Positions 1 through 9,298 of a stretch of DNA of 64,000 nucleotides are shown one piece after another. Source of the DNA: [Flexibacter] sp. ATCC 35208 (GTDB lineage Bacteria; Bacteroidota; Bacteroidia; Chitinophagales; Chitinophagaceae); assembly GCF_001975825.1 (NCBI RefSeq), contig NZ_MTKN01000035.1, positions 20,968 through 84,967 on the forward strand. The letters are read 5' to 3'. The notes below the pieces were generated by a model. It was not told where the DNA came from and ran no database searches. It saw only the letters and a program-made list of their open reading frames with translations. Every line of letters begins with the position of its first letter. Positions within the stretch are counted from its first letter, which is position 1. Made by a program: the position numbers and the translations under genes.

Positions 1-527
1 GTGCGGATAGGAATACCATCTTCGAGATACAGGAACAAACTCTTGTAACCGATTGGTTGGCGGATGGCCATCGTGTGCTGTTCATTTTGCAACGGTACCA
101 TGTACACACCACTCACTTTGTTCAATAGCTGATCGAGTGTTGTCGCTTTTGTATCGCGCATTTCCTGTGTGGAGATCCTGCTGATAGCAATAGGTGCATC
201 TGTACGTAATTGTTTATCTCTGCTGCTGGTCACTACAAATTCATTGAGACTGGCAGGAGAAGGATGTAAAGAAATGATGCCAGCCGGCAATGCGATCCTT
301 TGTGATTGATAACCTACATAAGATACCTGTACGGTGTCTCCGGAATGTCCGGTAATGGTATATCTACCCTGTGCATCGGTTATACAACCTTTGCTATGAT
401 GTAATAACTGAATATTTACGCCAGACAATACTTCGCCTGTTTGTGCATCGATCACGCTGCCCTGTACCTGAGCATACGAATGTAAGGACAATAGAACTCC
501 TGCTATTATCGCTAATATATATTTCAT
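1..527 (-). CDS. TonB-dependent receptor, N-terminal part (runs off the window)
   Basis: Reading the minus strand from an ATG at 527 gives an open frame of about 175 codons that continues past base 1. It begins with a signal peptide ending near SLHSYAQ. Next comes a CarboxypepD_reg-like beta-sandwich (VQGSVIDAQTGEVLSGVNIQL, then a GRYTITGHSGD stretch), and then the start of a plug domain (TLDQLLNKVSGVYMVPL). This order is typical of Bacteroidota outer-membrane receptors that import a ligand with TonB energy. The barrel lies outside the window, so the substrate is unknown. A small Cys-containing protein gene ends 72 bp upstream and is probably cotranscribed. Family assignment is firm; specificity is not. 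Confidence 0.88.
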   Translation of the reverse strand, partial: MKYILAIIAGVLLSLHSYAQVQGSVIDAQTGEVLSGVNIQLLHHSKGCITDAQGRYTITGHSGDTVQVSYVGYQSQRIALPAGIISLHPSPASLNEFVVTSSRDKQLRTDAPIAISRISTQEMRDTKATTLDQLLNKVSGVYMVPLQNEQHTMAIRQPIGYKSLFLYLEDGIPIR

Positions 528-599
528 GTAGATGATAAAGTCAATAGTTATCAATTGAGCAGTCTTTGCTCATTCATTAAGAAAGTAAAATGGAGGAGA

Positions 600-962
600 T
601 TAAGCTTGTGGGGGGCGGAAGGTATCAGATAAAGGAGTATATGGTACAGTGCTCTGATAATATGCGATGAGTGGGGTGGATAGGGCGTAAGAACGGAAGT
701 TGTACGAGTAGAGATCATCGATATACGACACCCCGTATTTTTCTTTTCCAGCCGTGCCGTTGTTTTGTTGCTGCTGGTCCCGTTCCAGTTGTTTCTTCAG
801 CTGACATTTACCATTACAGTGCATTTCAGGTTTGTCCCTGTTTTCGCACAGTACGCTGGCAATATAGCCCTGGTTGATCTTATATCCAAGCACGATCAGG
901 TACTGGCTACAGTTCTGTAGCAGTAATCCTGTAAAGAGCGCTATGAATAAAAAGTATCTCAC
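600..962 (-). CDS. Small exported Cys-containing protein upstream of a TonB receptor
   Basis: This 120-residue protein starts with GTG at 962. It has a hydrophobic N-terminus (MRYFLFIALFTGLLLQNCSQ), then a short conserved-looking core, ENRDKPEMHCNGKCQLKKQL, with a CNGKC motif and a third Cys upstream (VLCEN), then a polar Gln/Asn-rich stretch and a Tyr/Pro-rich tail. I recall similar small proteins next to TonB-dependent receptors in Bacteroidota but know no established function. The His/Cys cluster (HCNGKC) suggests metal binding, which is inference only. It is probably in one transcript with the receptor ending at base 1. A promoter-like TACTTTTG lies only four bases before the start codon. 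Confidence 0.72.
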   Translation of the reverse strand: MRYFLFIALFTGLLLQNCSQYLIVLGYKINQGYIASVLCENRDKPEMHCNGKCQLKKQLERDQQQQNNGTAGKEKYGVSYIDDLYSYNFRSYALSTPLIAYYQSTVPYTPLSDTFRPPQA

Positions 963-966
963 GGGG

Positions 967-974
967 CAAAAGTA
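967..974 (-). promoter_or_regulatory. Candidate -7 promoter element (TACTTTTG) abutting a GTG start
   Basis: The minus strand reads TACTTTTG, a match to the Bacteroidota -7 consensus TAnnTTTG, then CCCC and the GTG start at 962. No convincing TTTG -33 element is seen 17-23 bases upstream. If active, transcription would begin at or inside the start codon region. Confidence 0.4.
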
Positions 975-1010
975 GGTAAAATATTCACTTTTATTTATGA
1001 CTTAACGCAT

Positions 1011-1047
1011 AAAAAAAAGCTTATGCCGTAAGACATAAGCTTTTTTA
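1011..1047 (-). terminator. Rho-independent terminator after sprA
   Basis: A 12-bp inverted repeat (1014-1025 with 1034-1045, core AAGCTTATG/CATAAGCTT) has an 8-base loop and runs of A/T on both sides. On the minus strand it is followed by a T tract, 23 bp after the sprA stop. It separates sprA from the downstream small gene. Confidence 0.85.
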
Positions 1048-1069
1048 TTATGTGACCGGCGACCGGCAT

Positions 1070-4000
1070 TTATTGGGCGAGCATAAATCTTAATGTCAAT
1101 CCCCCTCTCGTGCTCACTATCGGGTATGCTGTAGAGATCACCGGTATCGTCTGCCTTCGGTCATAGAAGAACCGTAAGTTCAATCTATTATTCACCACAT
1201 AATCTATGGACGGCGCTATTCCTATTACCTTCTGTCCACTGGTCGGTATCACCAGGTCCGCATCCAGTTTATTATTCACTGTCTTATCATCACGCAAACT
1301 CAAATCCAATCTGAAGTTCATATCATTCGATACCTTCTTACCCGTCTGTTCACCAAAGAACTTAAACTTCACATTCCTGATACGATAGCTACCACCCATC
1401 GTGATCTCTGTAGAGCGCAGCTCGGTCAATTGGTAATCGATCAGACTCAAACTCAGTGAACGGCTCTTCTTAAATTCCACACGCAGGTTCAGGCTGCTGG
1501 TAAATGTCATATCCACCCCGATCAATGGTGCAAACTGCTCTGTCATGGTCAGGTTCGGTACCAGGAAGTAAGGAATGTAGTTACCAGACACCGTATCAAT
1601 GAATCCCGGGTAACCTGCCAGTCTTGGATCTTCATATAACAACGCAGAGTTGTAAGAACTCATGCTCAGGGAACCTACATATGCATGTGTGATAGAGAAG
1701 TTCGTAAAGAAGTTCTTGAACGGATCTAACTTAGCCAGACCATTGTAGGTCACCCGCCAGTTTGGACGAGGTATATAATTACTAAATGGATTACTACGCA
1801 CATTTGCAGGACCACCATTCTTCAACAATCCAATCTTTTCCGGATCCTTACCAGTATATGCTGCAAGGAAGGCGGGAATCAACACATCCTGTGCATAACG
1901 GCTATAACCATATCGATACTCAGGATCCTTAGTATTGTACGTGGGTGTACCAGGAATGCTATTATAAGGATTAGATGCCGCCAACCGGTTAGAGATCGTT
2001 TTACGATAACGTTCAAAGTCCTGGAAAGTGGTTGTCGTTCCCGTCTCTGAATCTATCTTACCAAACATCGTCTTCACAGCTACATAAGAGATCTCAAATC
2101 CACCCGCATCATATGGGGTGAGGTGTTGGTACCCTGCAGAATCCATGTTCTTAAACAGCTCCGTATGTGTCTTTGTAAATGACTTGGTCATACTCAGATC
2201 TATACGCCAGTCGTTATATGGCTCCAGCTGTGCCTGCACCTGCAGTCGTTGTGTGAACTGCTGCTGGAACTGTACGTTGAAGGTGGTATCTGGTGTGATC
2301 AACCCTTTCTTTGCAAAGTCATCCAACCATGCTTTTGTCGGTTGCTGTCCAGTCACAAAACCTAAGCCCGGAGTAAAGTGTGCCCAGTTCATACCCAATG
2401 CCTTCGTACTATCTATATAACCCGGCAACTTCGTACCACTGTTTTCTGAGTAATCCACATTGATGCGTTTCAACATCAACAGTGGTTTCATCACTGCTTT
2501 CAGAATGGGGGATATCTCTACATCAGCATTGGCTGGTGCTGCAGGCTGATTTTTGCCTGGTGGCTGTTTACTATTATTATTGTTTTGCGGTCGCTTCGTC
2601 GTCGATGTACTAAACTGTCGGAGGAACTTAGACCGGTTATACAGATCAGAGAATTTGAACTCTGCCATCACGGTTTTGTTCTGTGTATTCTCGATGGCAT
2701 TACCCAGGTATTTAGCGAGTAATGAAGCACCCGTCCAGCGATAGTCAAAGCTATACCCCAATGCTACATTCGTCCAGCTGGTCAGTGGCAGTTTGGCAGT
2801 AGGCAGTGTATAAGTGATGTTCGCAGAATGATAGTAGTTCGTTGTTCTACCCAGTTTAAAGAAGTTACGCCACATGGTATCTTTCTTTGCTGCAGTGTTC
2901 AACCTGCCTGTTGGCTCATCGATACGTGCGTTGTTCACCGCGTTGAAGTCAAGACTGATACTCCTGGTCAGGTCCCATTTCACACCATAATACCTGTCGA
3001 ACGTGAAGTACTTGTTATATGTTTCCGGTAACTTAAACGTACCATCACCACCAACGTTTCTGATACGTGTTGCACCAAACTGTCTGGTGATGTCTGCCCT
3101 GAAACTAAGCAGAGAAGGTACATAGTTGAAGTTAAAGTCTTTCACCAGATCCAGCCATTTCGTTTTCGTCTTGAAGAGTTTTTTGAACGGCGTCACATAT
3201 TTTGGCTGACCGGTAAAGGTATATCCTAAGCCACCTCTGTGCTTGGTGAGCACGTCATTTTCAATGATCGGTGAGTGGGCCAATGACTGAGAGAATGAAT
3301 AACTGATGTCGAAGTTTTCCAGATCCCACAGGTGAAATTTCTTTCTATTCGGATTCACCCTGCGGATGTTGGTAAAGTTCAGACTCTTGATAGAGGTAAA
3401 GGTTTCTGCAGCCTTGCGGATGGAGTCACGCTCATAGTCAGACTTCGCCATACGCATTTTATCTTTCAGCTTGATGTCGAGGTCATACGGATCATATTCC
3501 GGACGGCTCACGGCTCTTGAGTAACCTGCATATACAGGAATGACCAGGCCCATTTTCTTTGGTAAGAGTTTACCTAAGTCAAGGTTTGCAGCAGCATCGT
3601 ATTGTGTATAGTTATCTCTGAAGCGTTCGTTCACACGTTGATCCAGGTTACCAAATCCGGCAGTATGCATATTACCTGAAACCGTGACAGTACCCAGGTC
3701 CGCCAGTTGCAGATCCAGTCTACCCATACCTGCATAACCACCTTTTTCATCCAGCCCTGTCAATCGCAATTCATTGAACCAAACCTCACCACTCTTCTTC
3801 AATCCATTATCCTTTGGATTCGTTACCCCCAACAGGATGGTACGTACATCACCCAGATTCGGATTACCGATTACGCTCATATAATTCGTACCGTCAGACT
3901 CTGTATATTTCACCAGTGCATTACAGCTAGCGCAATTATTACGACGCAATTTCAGATCGGTCAGTTTGCTCAGGAGGATGTCCATATCATTCACTTCCGG

Positions 4001-7000
4001 CCAGATATTAGTCGGGTTATTTGGCTGATCCCAGGTAGACACTTTCAATGGCACCTCGTACTCGTAATAGTTTTCAACGAAGTCACTACCGATCCTCACA
4101 ATTGCTCTCAGTTCGCCATCTTTCAGTGAGTTCTGATCTTCTATTGCTTCAGCATGCAGGTACATTTGTAAGTGCTTGTACTGACGCAGGTCCATACCCA
4201 GGTTCTTCGTTACACCACGGCTATCGCCATCTTCCAAGCCAGTGAGCTGTATTGACATGGATTGTTCATTCAGCTGTAGGGTGGTATTGTTGGTACTCAC
4301 AGTATTCTGACGTGTTACGCCAGGAGGCAGTACATAATTAATAGGTTTACGTGAAGAGTTCTCTTCGATATTTACGGCAGTCAGGTTGAAAGAAGTGTTC
4401 CCATCGTTCGGAACAGGATCACCTGCCTGCAGTTTATAATTGTACTGACGCCATTGGTTACGCACCAGTTGCAGTTTACCAAAACGTACTACAACAGAGT
4501 CCTGGAAGTTCGTGAGGAACATACGCATAAAGCGGATGGACTTGAAGTCAGGAATAGCGCCTACTTTCTTATCATATTTATCAATCGGCACTTTGAACTG
4601 GTACCAGGTTTCAGTTGTCTTTCTACCATCTGCCAGTGTTACATCTGCCTGAATCTTATCCACAATGTTGTTGGTACCTACTGCCATGTTTGGACGCAGG
4701 TTCACTCTATACTGGAAGTATTCTTCTGTTTCATTCAGCGTGTTATCCCTGTTCAGATCTTCTGTTTCAGGAATGTTTGTCGCTGCCATGGAGTAAGTGG
4801 AATTATTAGATACAGGTGAGTTACCTTCAGGGTTGCTGTATCTCTTGTAACGGATCAGGATGTTGCCGCTATCATAATCACGGTAGTGTTTGTAGTCATC
4901 GTTCGCAGCATCCCTGGCAGCCTGTTGGTAGATGACAGAAGCAGTACCAAAGTTAGCCGCCAGCCTGGTCAGGTAATCTTTGTAGTATGTCTGTTCATAA
5001 CTACTTTCCAGACCATCATAACCAACGTCCTGGTATTTACGGATGGCAGGGTCATTGTCGAATGCCTGGGTGATCTGCTGTTGGAATTTAGGCTGACGTC
5101 CCCATTCAGTAGAGTCAACTTTGTCCAGACCAGTAGTAGGATCCGGCATACCATTCTCGAAGAATTTATGAGAGTCCTTCAGTACGTCTTCAGATATATT
5201 ACCGAGGTTGAAATACAACTGACCACCTGTACTATTTATATTATCGATAAAAGGATCCTGGATCCAGAATTCGATGAACTCTACGTTGCTGGTTTCAAAG
5301 TCACTGTTGTCCAGTGCACGCATGATACCACCCCATTTCTTCTGTGGATCTCTCAGTTTACCATTTGCATCCACACTATCCCTTCCCGCAGTAAAGTTGT
5401 AAGGACCTCTTTCTGTAGGATAATAGGCTAAGTCAAGGGTACTTAACTGTGCCTGACCGAAATCGGTGGACTTATTCGGGAATATTTCCTGCTGATACAC
5501 CAAACGGGTACGATGATCAGACTGCACTGTTTTAGTAATACCATCAGGCAAACCAGATGAATTCGGGATCTGCAGCGTAGGTTCGATAATGTACCAGGCT
5601 AATTTTGCCCTGTTTGCACCATACCTGAGCTGGTTATTTGCCTCTGATTCCGGGAACAATGTAACACCGCTGCTATCACTTGCCTGTGAAGGGGTAGATG
5701 CCAGTGCCCAGCTGGTAGCCGGATACTTCAGGTCATAACCACTCTGTGAACCTTCAAAGTCATCGATGTATACCTGTCCCTGACTACTACCTGCTGCATT
5801 TACCAGTTTGCTGTGGCCTGGGAATAACTTAGCCACCTCACCTGTGAACATAATGTTGGAAGGGGTGGTACTATTAAAGTTCGGCAGTTTATTCAGGAGG
5901 CGTGTCAGTGCTTTGGAAGGAGAATTATAGTTCACATCGAAGCCGATCACCGTGTTCTTGATCGGGTCTTCTCCGTAGTTTACTTTCTGATAGTAAGGTC
6001 GCTCACTCATACGGGCGATGGTAGAACCTACACTCAGTTTGTCATTGACCACATAGTCGAAACGGGTACCAAAGTAGTTACGCACCTGTGTTCCAAATGA
6101 AGCATTGTTTTCAAACTGTACATTGATCGCCTGCCCGGAAGCCAGCACACCTGAGTTCACGATCTTGATACGACCCAGGTTATAGTCAATAATGTAGTCA
6201 ACGTTTTCACGGAGCAACTGTCCACCCGCAGTTACAGTTACCGAACCCTGCGGAATGTTGTAACCACCTAACTGAATTTCGGAAGAGTTACTGGATTTAT
6301 AAGTACCCTTTAAGAGATAGCGGTTTAATTGCGGGAACTGTTGTGCGACAACCTTGATGGAGTCATACAACACCTTGAACATATATTGTTTCTCCAATGC
6401 CGGGTTTCCACCAAAGGCTTTCTGGATACCCTGTGCAAAAGGTTCCAGTTGTGGGAACATCACACGTCCTGTATTGGAGTTGATGGTATATCCTTCCACA
6501 TAGTCAAACACCCCATCCGGTTGCGGGTCATTCTGGTTATTCAATCTATCCAGGTTCAGAACGGAGATCAATGGCGCACCAGCCCACTGCCCTGTCGCAT
6601 CCGGCAGATAGCGTTTATCACTGGGTGTACGTGTTTCAGTACCTGGATCTTTATAGTAAATATCCAGACTAAAGTCAGCCTTATTGATCTGGTAAGCACC
6701 TGTGGAGTAGATGTTTTTCATCATCAGGTCCCAGATAGGAAGATTGGGTCTGGCGGAGGTTGCTTTCAGGAGTTTGAGGAAGAGGATCTTCTGGTTCGCG
6801 CTATTATTCTGATCTGGCGGTACATCCTGTGAGAATTCACCGACCTGGTATACACGGCCATTGTAAGTATATTGATAAGCGACTGCCAGTACTTCATCGG
6901 CCTGTAACTGTTGGTTAAGGGAGATGAAACCCAGCTGTCGGTTCAGGGTATATTCTGAGGAATCGAGCTTACGGGCAAAGGTTTTTTCATATTCCTGCAC

Positions 7001-8302
7001 TCCCAGTAATCCCATGGATTGTAACCGGCTGACCACCGTTCCCGTATACCGGCTGGCGGCATCAGAGATCACATTGGTGTAGAGGTTGTTCGTTCCATTC
7101 GCTGGCAGATGAGCCCCGGGAGTTACCGTAACCGTCTGATTATAAGGCGCATATTCTGCTAAGTCCATCAAACCGACGATGTCGCGGGTATTGGTAGTGG
7201 CACCGGTTTTATTGGTTACCCATACTTCAATACGGTTGATATACGACAGTGATTTGATCACCGGCAGGTTGCTCATGCTGTAGTTAAATGTATCGCGGAA
7301 GAACTGTCCGAGCAGGAAGTGCCGGTTATCTTCATATTCGTCTGCCCTGATCGTGAAATCCTGTACCTGTGTACCACCTTTGATGAGGAGGTTTTGCTTC
7401 TGGGATTTCTGGTTAGAGAGAACGGAGGTGACGGTGAGTCGGCCAAACTGCAACTGGGTTTTGATACCAAACAGTGATTGCACCCCTGAAATGAGGGTGC
7501 TGCGGAGTGGAAAACTCACGTTACCGGCTTCTATCTTTTTAATGATTTCATCGTCGTAGCCGGTATATTCCAGTTTGATCTGGTTTTCAAAATCAAAGGT
7601 GGATTGTGTGTTATAGTTAGTAGTAATTTTCAGTTTATCGCCGATCTTACCCGTCAGGTTCATATTGATGTTCATATCAAAATCGAAACCGCCGGTTTTC
7701 CTGGCTTGTTCGGTGAGTACCGGGTTTTTGATATTCTGCCCCTGGTAACCGAAGGTCAGTTCAAGGCTACCCTGAGGGCGGATATCCACTTTACTCCCCC
7801 CAAAGATCCTGTCAAACAGTTTACTGCCTTTATACAATTCGGGTCCCGAATTCTTCTGATTCAGGGAGCCCAGGGTGCTGGCTCTTTTCTGCCAGTAATC
7901 CTGCTCACTTTTCTGTGCCTGTAACCTGTTGAATTCTTCGAAGCTGAGGAGAGTAGGGTTGCGGTAATAGTGATCGCCTATCTTTTCTGATACCGTGTAT
8001 TCTTTGGTAACAGGATCATAATCAACTGACTGAGAGATATTCTTAGGATCTTTGAGATCGATTTCATTGCGTACAGGATCAGTAATACGGGTGCCGAATC
8101 TGTCTTTGATGGGGTACTTGAGGGTATCCCGTTTAACAGTATCTTTCACCGTGGTATCTTTACCGACAGTATCTTTTGGTTGCCAGTGTTGTTTATAAAT
8201 ATCGCTGCTATAACCCGAACGATTCCTTGCTGCAGTATTAACAATAAAAAAGGAAGCGACTCCTATTACTGCTATAGCACCATAATTTGTCTTCCTTGAC
8301 AA
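1070..8302 (-). CDS. sprA: SprA, type IX secretion outer-membrane translocon
   Basis: At 2410 residues this is the size expected for SprA/Sov, the giant single-chain beta barrel through which type IX (gliding/secretion) substrates cross the outer membrane. The N-terminus has a short hydrophobic segment (AIAVIGVASFFIVNTAA), then long stretches typical of SprA_N and barrel repeats. Recognisable features are SGVQSLFGIKTQLQFGRLTV, many GYQGQNIKNP-type strands and a barrel-like C-terminus ending TRGGLTLRFMLAQ. The start is TTG at 8302. An in-frame TAA lies five codons upstream and no ATG is available near the N-terminus, so TTG is the best choice. SprA should export the CTD-bearing nuclease at 57.1-60.4 kb; the other type IX gene here is porD at 26.4-27.3 kb. 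Confidence 0.96.
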   Translation of the reverse strand: MSRKTNYGAIAVIGVASFFIVNTAARNRSGYSSDIYKQHWQPKDTVGKDTTVKDTVKRDTLKYPIKDRFGTRITDPVRNEIDLKDPKNISQSVDYDPVTKEYTVSEKIGDHYYRNPTLLSFEEFNRLQAQKSEQDYWQKRASTLGSLNQKNSGPELYKGSKLFDRIFGGSKVDIRPQGSLELTFGYQGQNIKNPVLTEQARKTGGFDFDMNINMNLTGKIGDKLKITTNYNTQSTFDFENQIKLEYTGYDDEIIKKIEAGNVSFPLRSTLISGVQSLFGIKTQLQFGRLTVTSVLSNQKSQKQNLLIKGGTQVQDFTIRADEYEDNRHFLLGQFFRDTFNYSMSNLPVIKSLSYINRIEVWVTNKTGATTNTRDIVGLMDLAEYAPYNQTVTVTPGAHLPANGTNNLYTNVISDAASRYTGTVVSRLQSMGLLGVQEYEKTFARKLDSSEYTLNRQLGFISLNQQLQADEVLAVAYQYTYNGRVYQVGEFSQDVPPDQNNSANQKILFLKLLKATSARPNLPIWDLMMKNIYSTGAYQINKADFSLDIYYKDPGTETRTPSDKRYLPDATGQWAGAPLISVLNLDRLNNQNDPQPDGVFDYVEGYTINSNTGRVMFPQLEPFAQGIQKAFGGNPALEKQYMFKVLYDSIKVVAQQFPQLNRYLLKGTYKSSNSSEIQLGGYNIPQGSVTVTAGGQLLRENVDYIIDYNLGRIKIVNSGVLASGQAINVQFENNASFGTQVRNYFGTRFDYVVNDKLSVGSTIARMSERPYYQKVNYGEDPIKNTVIGFDVNYNSPSKALTRLLNKLPNFNSTTPSNIMFTGEVAKLFPGHSKLVNAAGSSQGQVYIDDFEGSQSGYDLKYPATSWALASTPSQASDSSGVTLFPESEANNQLRYGANRAKLAWYIIEPTLQIPNSSGLPDGITKTVQSDHRTRLVYQQEIFPNKSTDFGQAQLSTLDLAYYPTERGPYNFTAGRDSVDANGKLRDPQKKWGGIMRALDNSDFETSNVEFIEFWIQDPFIDNINSTGGQLYFNLGNISEDVLKDSHKFFENGMPDPTTGLDKVDSTEWGRQPKFQQQITQAFDNDPAIRKYQDVGYDGLESSYEQTYYKDYLTRLAANFGTASVIYQQAARDAANDDYKHYRDYDSGNILIRYKRYSNPEGNSPVSNNSTYSMAATNIPETEDLNRDNTLNETEEYFQYRVNLRPNMAVGTNNIVDKIQADVTLADGRKTTETWYQFKVPIDKYDKKVGAIPDFKSIRFMRMFLTNFQDSVVVRFGKLQLVRNQWRQYNYKLQAGDPVPNDGNTSFNLTAVNIEENSSRKPINYVLPPGVTRQNTVSTNNTTLQLNEQSMSIQLTGLEDGDSRGVTKNLGMDLRQYKHLQMYLHAEAIEDQNSLKDGELRAIVRIGSDFVENYYEYEVPLKVSTWDQPNNPTNIWPEVNDMDILLSKLTDLKLRRNNCASCNALVKYTESDGTNYMSVIGNPNLGDVRTILLGVTNPKDNGLKKSGEVWFNELRLTGLDEKGGYAGMGRLDLQLADLGTVTVSGNMHTAGFGNLDQRVNERFRDNYTQYDAAANLDLGKLLPKKMGLVIPVYAGYSRAVSRPEYDPYDLDIKLKDKMRMAKSDYERDSIRKAAETFTSIKSLNFTNIRRVNPNRKKFHLWDLENFDISYSFSQSLAHSPIIENDVLTKHRGGLGYTFTGQPKYVTPFKKLFKTKTKWLDLVKDFNFNYVPSLLSFRADITRQFGATRIRNVGGDGTFKLPETYNKYFTFDRYYGVKWDLTRSISLDFNAVNNARIDEPTGRLNTAAKKDTMWRNFFKLGRTTNYYHSANITYTLPTAKLPLTSWTNVALGYSFDYRWTGASLLAKYLGNAIENTQNKTVMAEFKFSDLYNRSKFLRQFSTSTTKRPQNNNNSKQPPGKNQPAAPANADVEISPILKAVMKPLLMLKRINVDYSENSGTKLPGYIDSTKALGMNWAHFTPGLGFVTGQQPTKAWLDDFAKKGLITPDTTFNVQFQQQFTQRLQVQAQLEPYNDWRIDLSMTKSFTKTHTELFKNMDSAGYQHLTPYDAGGFEISYVAVKTMFGKIDSETGTTTTFQDFERYRKTISNRLAASNPYNSIPGTPTYNTKDPEYRYGYSRYAQDVLIPAFLAAYTGKDPEKIGLLKNGGPANVRSNPFSNYIPRPNWRVTYNGLAKLDPFKNFFTNFSITHAYVGSLSMSSYNSALLYEDPRLAGYPGFIDTVSGNYIPYFLVPNLTMTEQFAPLIGVDMTFTSSLNLRVEFKKSRSLSLSLIDYQLTELRSTEITMGGSYRIRNVKFKFFGEQTGKKVSNDMNFRLDLSLRDDKTVNNKLDADLVIPTSGQKVIGIAPSIDYVVNNRLNLRFFYDRRQTIPVISTAYPIVSTRGGLTLRFMLAQ

Positions 8303-8401
8303 GAGAAATAGGTTTTAATAGAGGTCAGGGTAAAAGTATACAGACCTGTAACTCCCCCTAATAACCCATCTTATTGAAAATGAAGGGTTACTATGGTCAT
8401 T

Positions 8402-8560
8402 TCAGATCTGACATAGTGGTTTTGCTTTCAGTACCGTACAGTCTTTTTCCTTCCAGAATTTGCAATAGTGGTCCTGCTCAGTACTTATTTCATAGCGCAG
8501 GCGGGCCAACTTGACCTGGCAGCCGGCAGCTATAATTAAAAATAAAAATCCAGCTTTAAT
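8402..8560 (-). CDS. Possible small lipoprotein with no canonical start codon
   Basis: Between ruvA and sprA the minus strand carries an open frame reading about IKAGFLFLIIAAGCQVKLA, then a Cys- and charge-rich tail ending KAKPLCQI and a TGA at 8402. The hydrophobic stretch followed by IIAAGC is a good lipobox, so the frame looks like a lipoprotein of about 50 residues. No ATG, GTG or TTG lies in frame before the signal; the only candidate I find is ATT at 8560. The open frame continues upstream into the end of ruvA without a start. It may use a rare start, be translated by coupling to ruvA, or be a relic. Confidence 0.3.
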   Translation of the reverse strand: MKAGFLFLIIAAGCQVKLARLRYEISTEQDHYCKFWKEKDCTVLKAKPLCQI

Positions 8561-8640
8561 AGGTGCTACGCTTACAGACTTTTTAACGACTTTTTGATCA
8601 GTCCTTCTAAATCCTGCAATTGTGGTTCTGCTTTCAGTAC
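8416..8640. repeat. Three-copy imperfect ~19-bp direct repeat around the ruvA 3' end
   Basis: The motif GTGGTYYTGCTTTCAGTAC occurs at 8416-8434 and 8622-8640 (one mismatch between them). A third copy at 8468-8484 lacks two bases (GTGGTCCTGCTCAGTAC). The second and third copies also share TGCAAT just before and TT just after. The rightmost copy is inside the ruvA coding sequence, so the others could be partial duplications of it. Confidence 0.55.
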
Positions 8641-9159
8641 TTTGTTTATAGCCTGTTCTGCTACATTACGGGCTATTCCCAACGTGACTAATGCATTTAA
8701 CGCATCTTCCTGCATTGTATTGTTTACAGCTACAGATATTTGATGGCCAATGTCTTTTTGCTTTTTGATCTTATCTTTTAACTCAAGGATGACCCTTTGA
8801 GCTGTTTTAGTGCCAATTCCTTTAATGCTCTCCAACATCTTTGCATTCTCCATAGCGATAGCACGTTGAATATCTTCTGGTTGTAAGGAAGATAACATCA
8901 TCCGGGCAGTGTTGGCACCGATGCCGGATACACCTATCAGCAAAAGAAATATCTGGCGCTCCGCATCGTCGAAAAAGCCGTATAATGTGTGGGCGTCTTC
9001 TTTTATATGGAGATATGTCAGCAATTTACAACCGTCCAGACCCTGTATGCGGGAGTACGTATTTAAACTGATCTGAACTTCATATCCTACCCCCTGAACA
9101 TCTAAATGTACCATGGCAGGGGATTTATAGGACAGTTTTCCGTTTAGGTAAGCAATCAT
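8572..9159 (-). CDS. ruvA: RuvA, Holliday junction branch-migration subunit
   Basis: At 195 residues this has the normal RuvA length and architecture. An N-terminal OB fold (MIAYLNGKLSYKSPAMVHLD) is followed by two helix-hairpin-helix motifs, LLIGVSGIGANTARMML and MLESIKGIGTKTAQRVI. After a linker comes the C-terminal domain that contacts RuvB (DALNALVTLGIARNVAEQAI). RuvA tetramers bind four-way junctions and direct the RuvB motor during recombinational repair. It starts at an ATG; a -7-like TAGGTTTG lies 30 bp upstream. ruvB and ruvC are not in the window. Confidence 0.97.
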   Translation of the reverse strand: MIAYLNGKLSYKSPAMVHLDVQGVGYEVQISLNTYSRIQGLDGCKLLTYLHIKEDAHTLYGFFDDAERQIFLLLIGVSGIGANTARMMLSSLQPEDIQRAIAMENAKMLESIKGIGTKTAQRVILELKDKIKKQKDIGHQISVAVNNTMQEDALNALVTLGIARNVAEQAINKVLKAEPQLQDLEGLIKKSLKSL

Positions 9160-9189
9160 ACAGGATTATTCAGGATTCTAATTTGTTGG

Positions 9190-9197
9190 CAAACCTA
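9190..9197 (-). promoter_or_regulatory. Candidate -7 element for ruvA
   Basis: The minus strand reads TAGGTTTG, matching TAnnTTTG, 30 bases before the ruvA ATG. This would give a leader of about 24 nt. No clear TTTG is seen 17-23 bases upstream of it, so support is moderate. Confidence 0.4.
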
Positions 9198-9298
9198 AGG
9201 ATTTTTGGGAAGATGGGAGACGGGTATTTTGGCTTATAAGCTACATTTCCAAATTCTTATGTATTTTTACGGCCTGTTAAAACATCTATTTTATTAAT

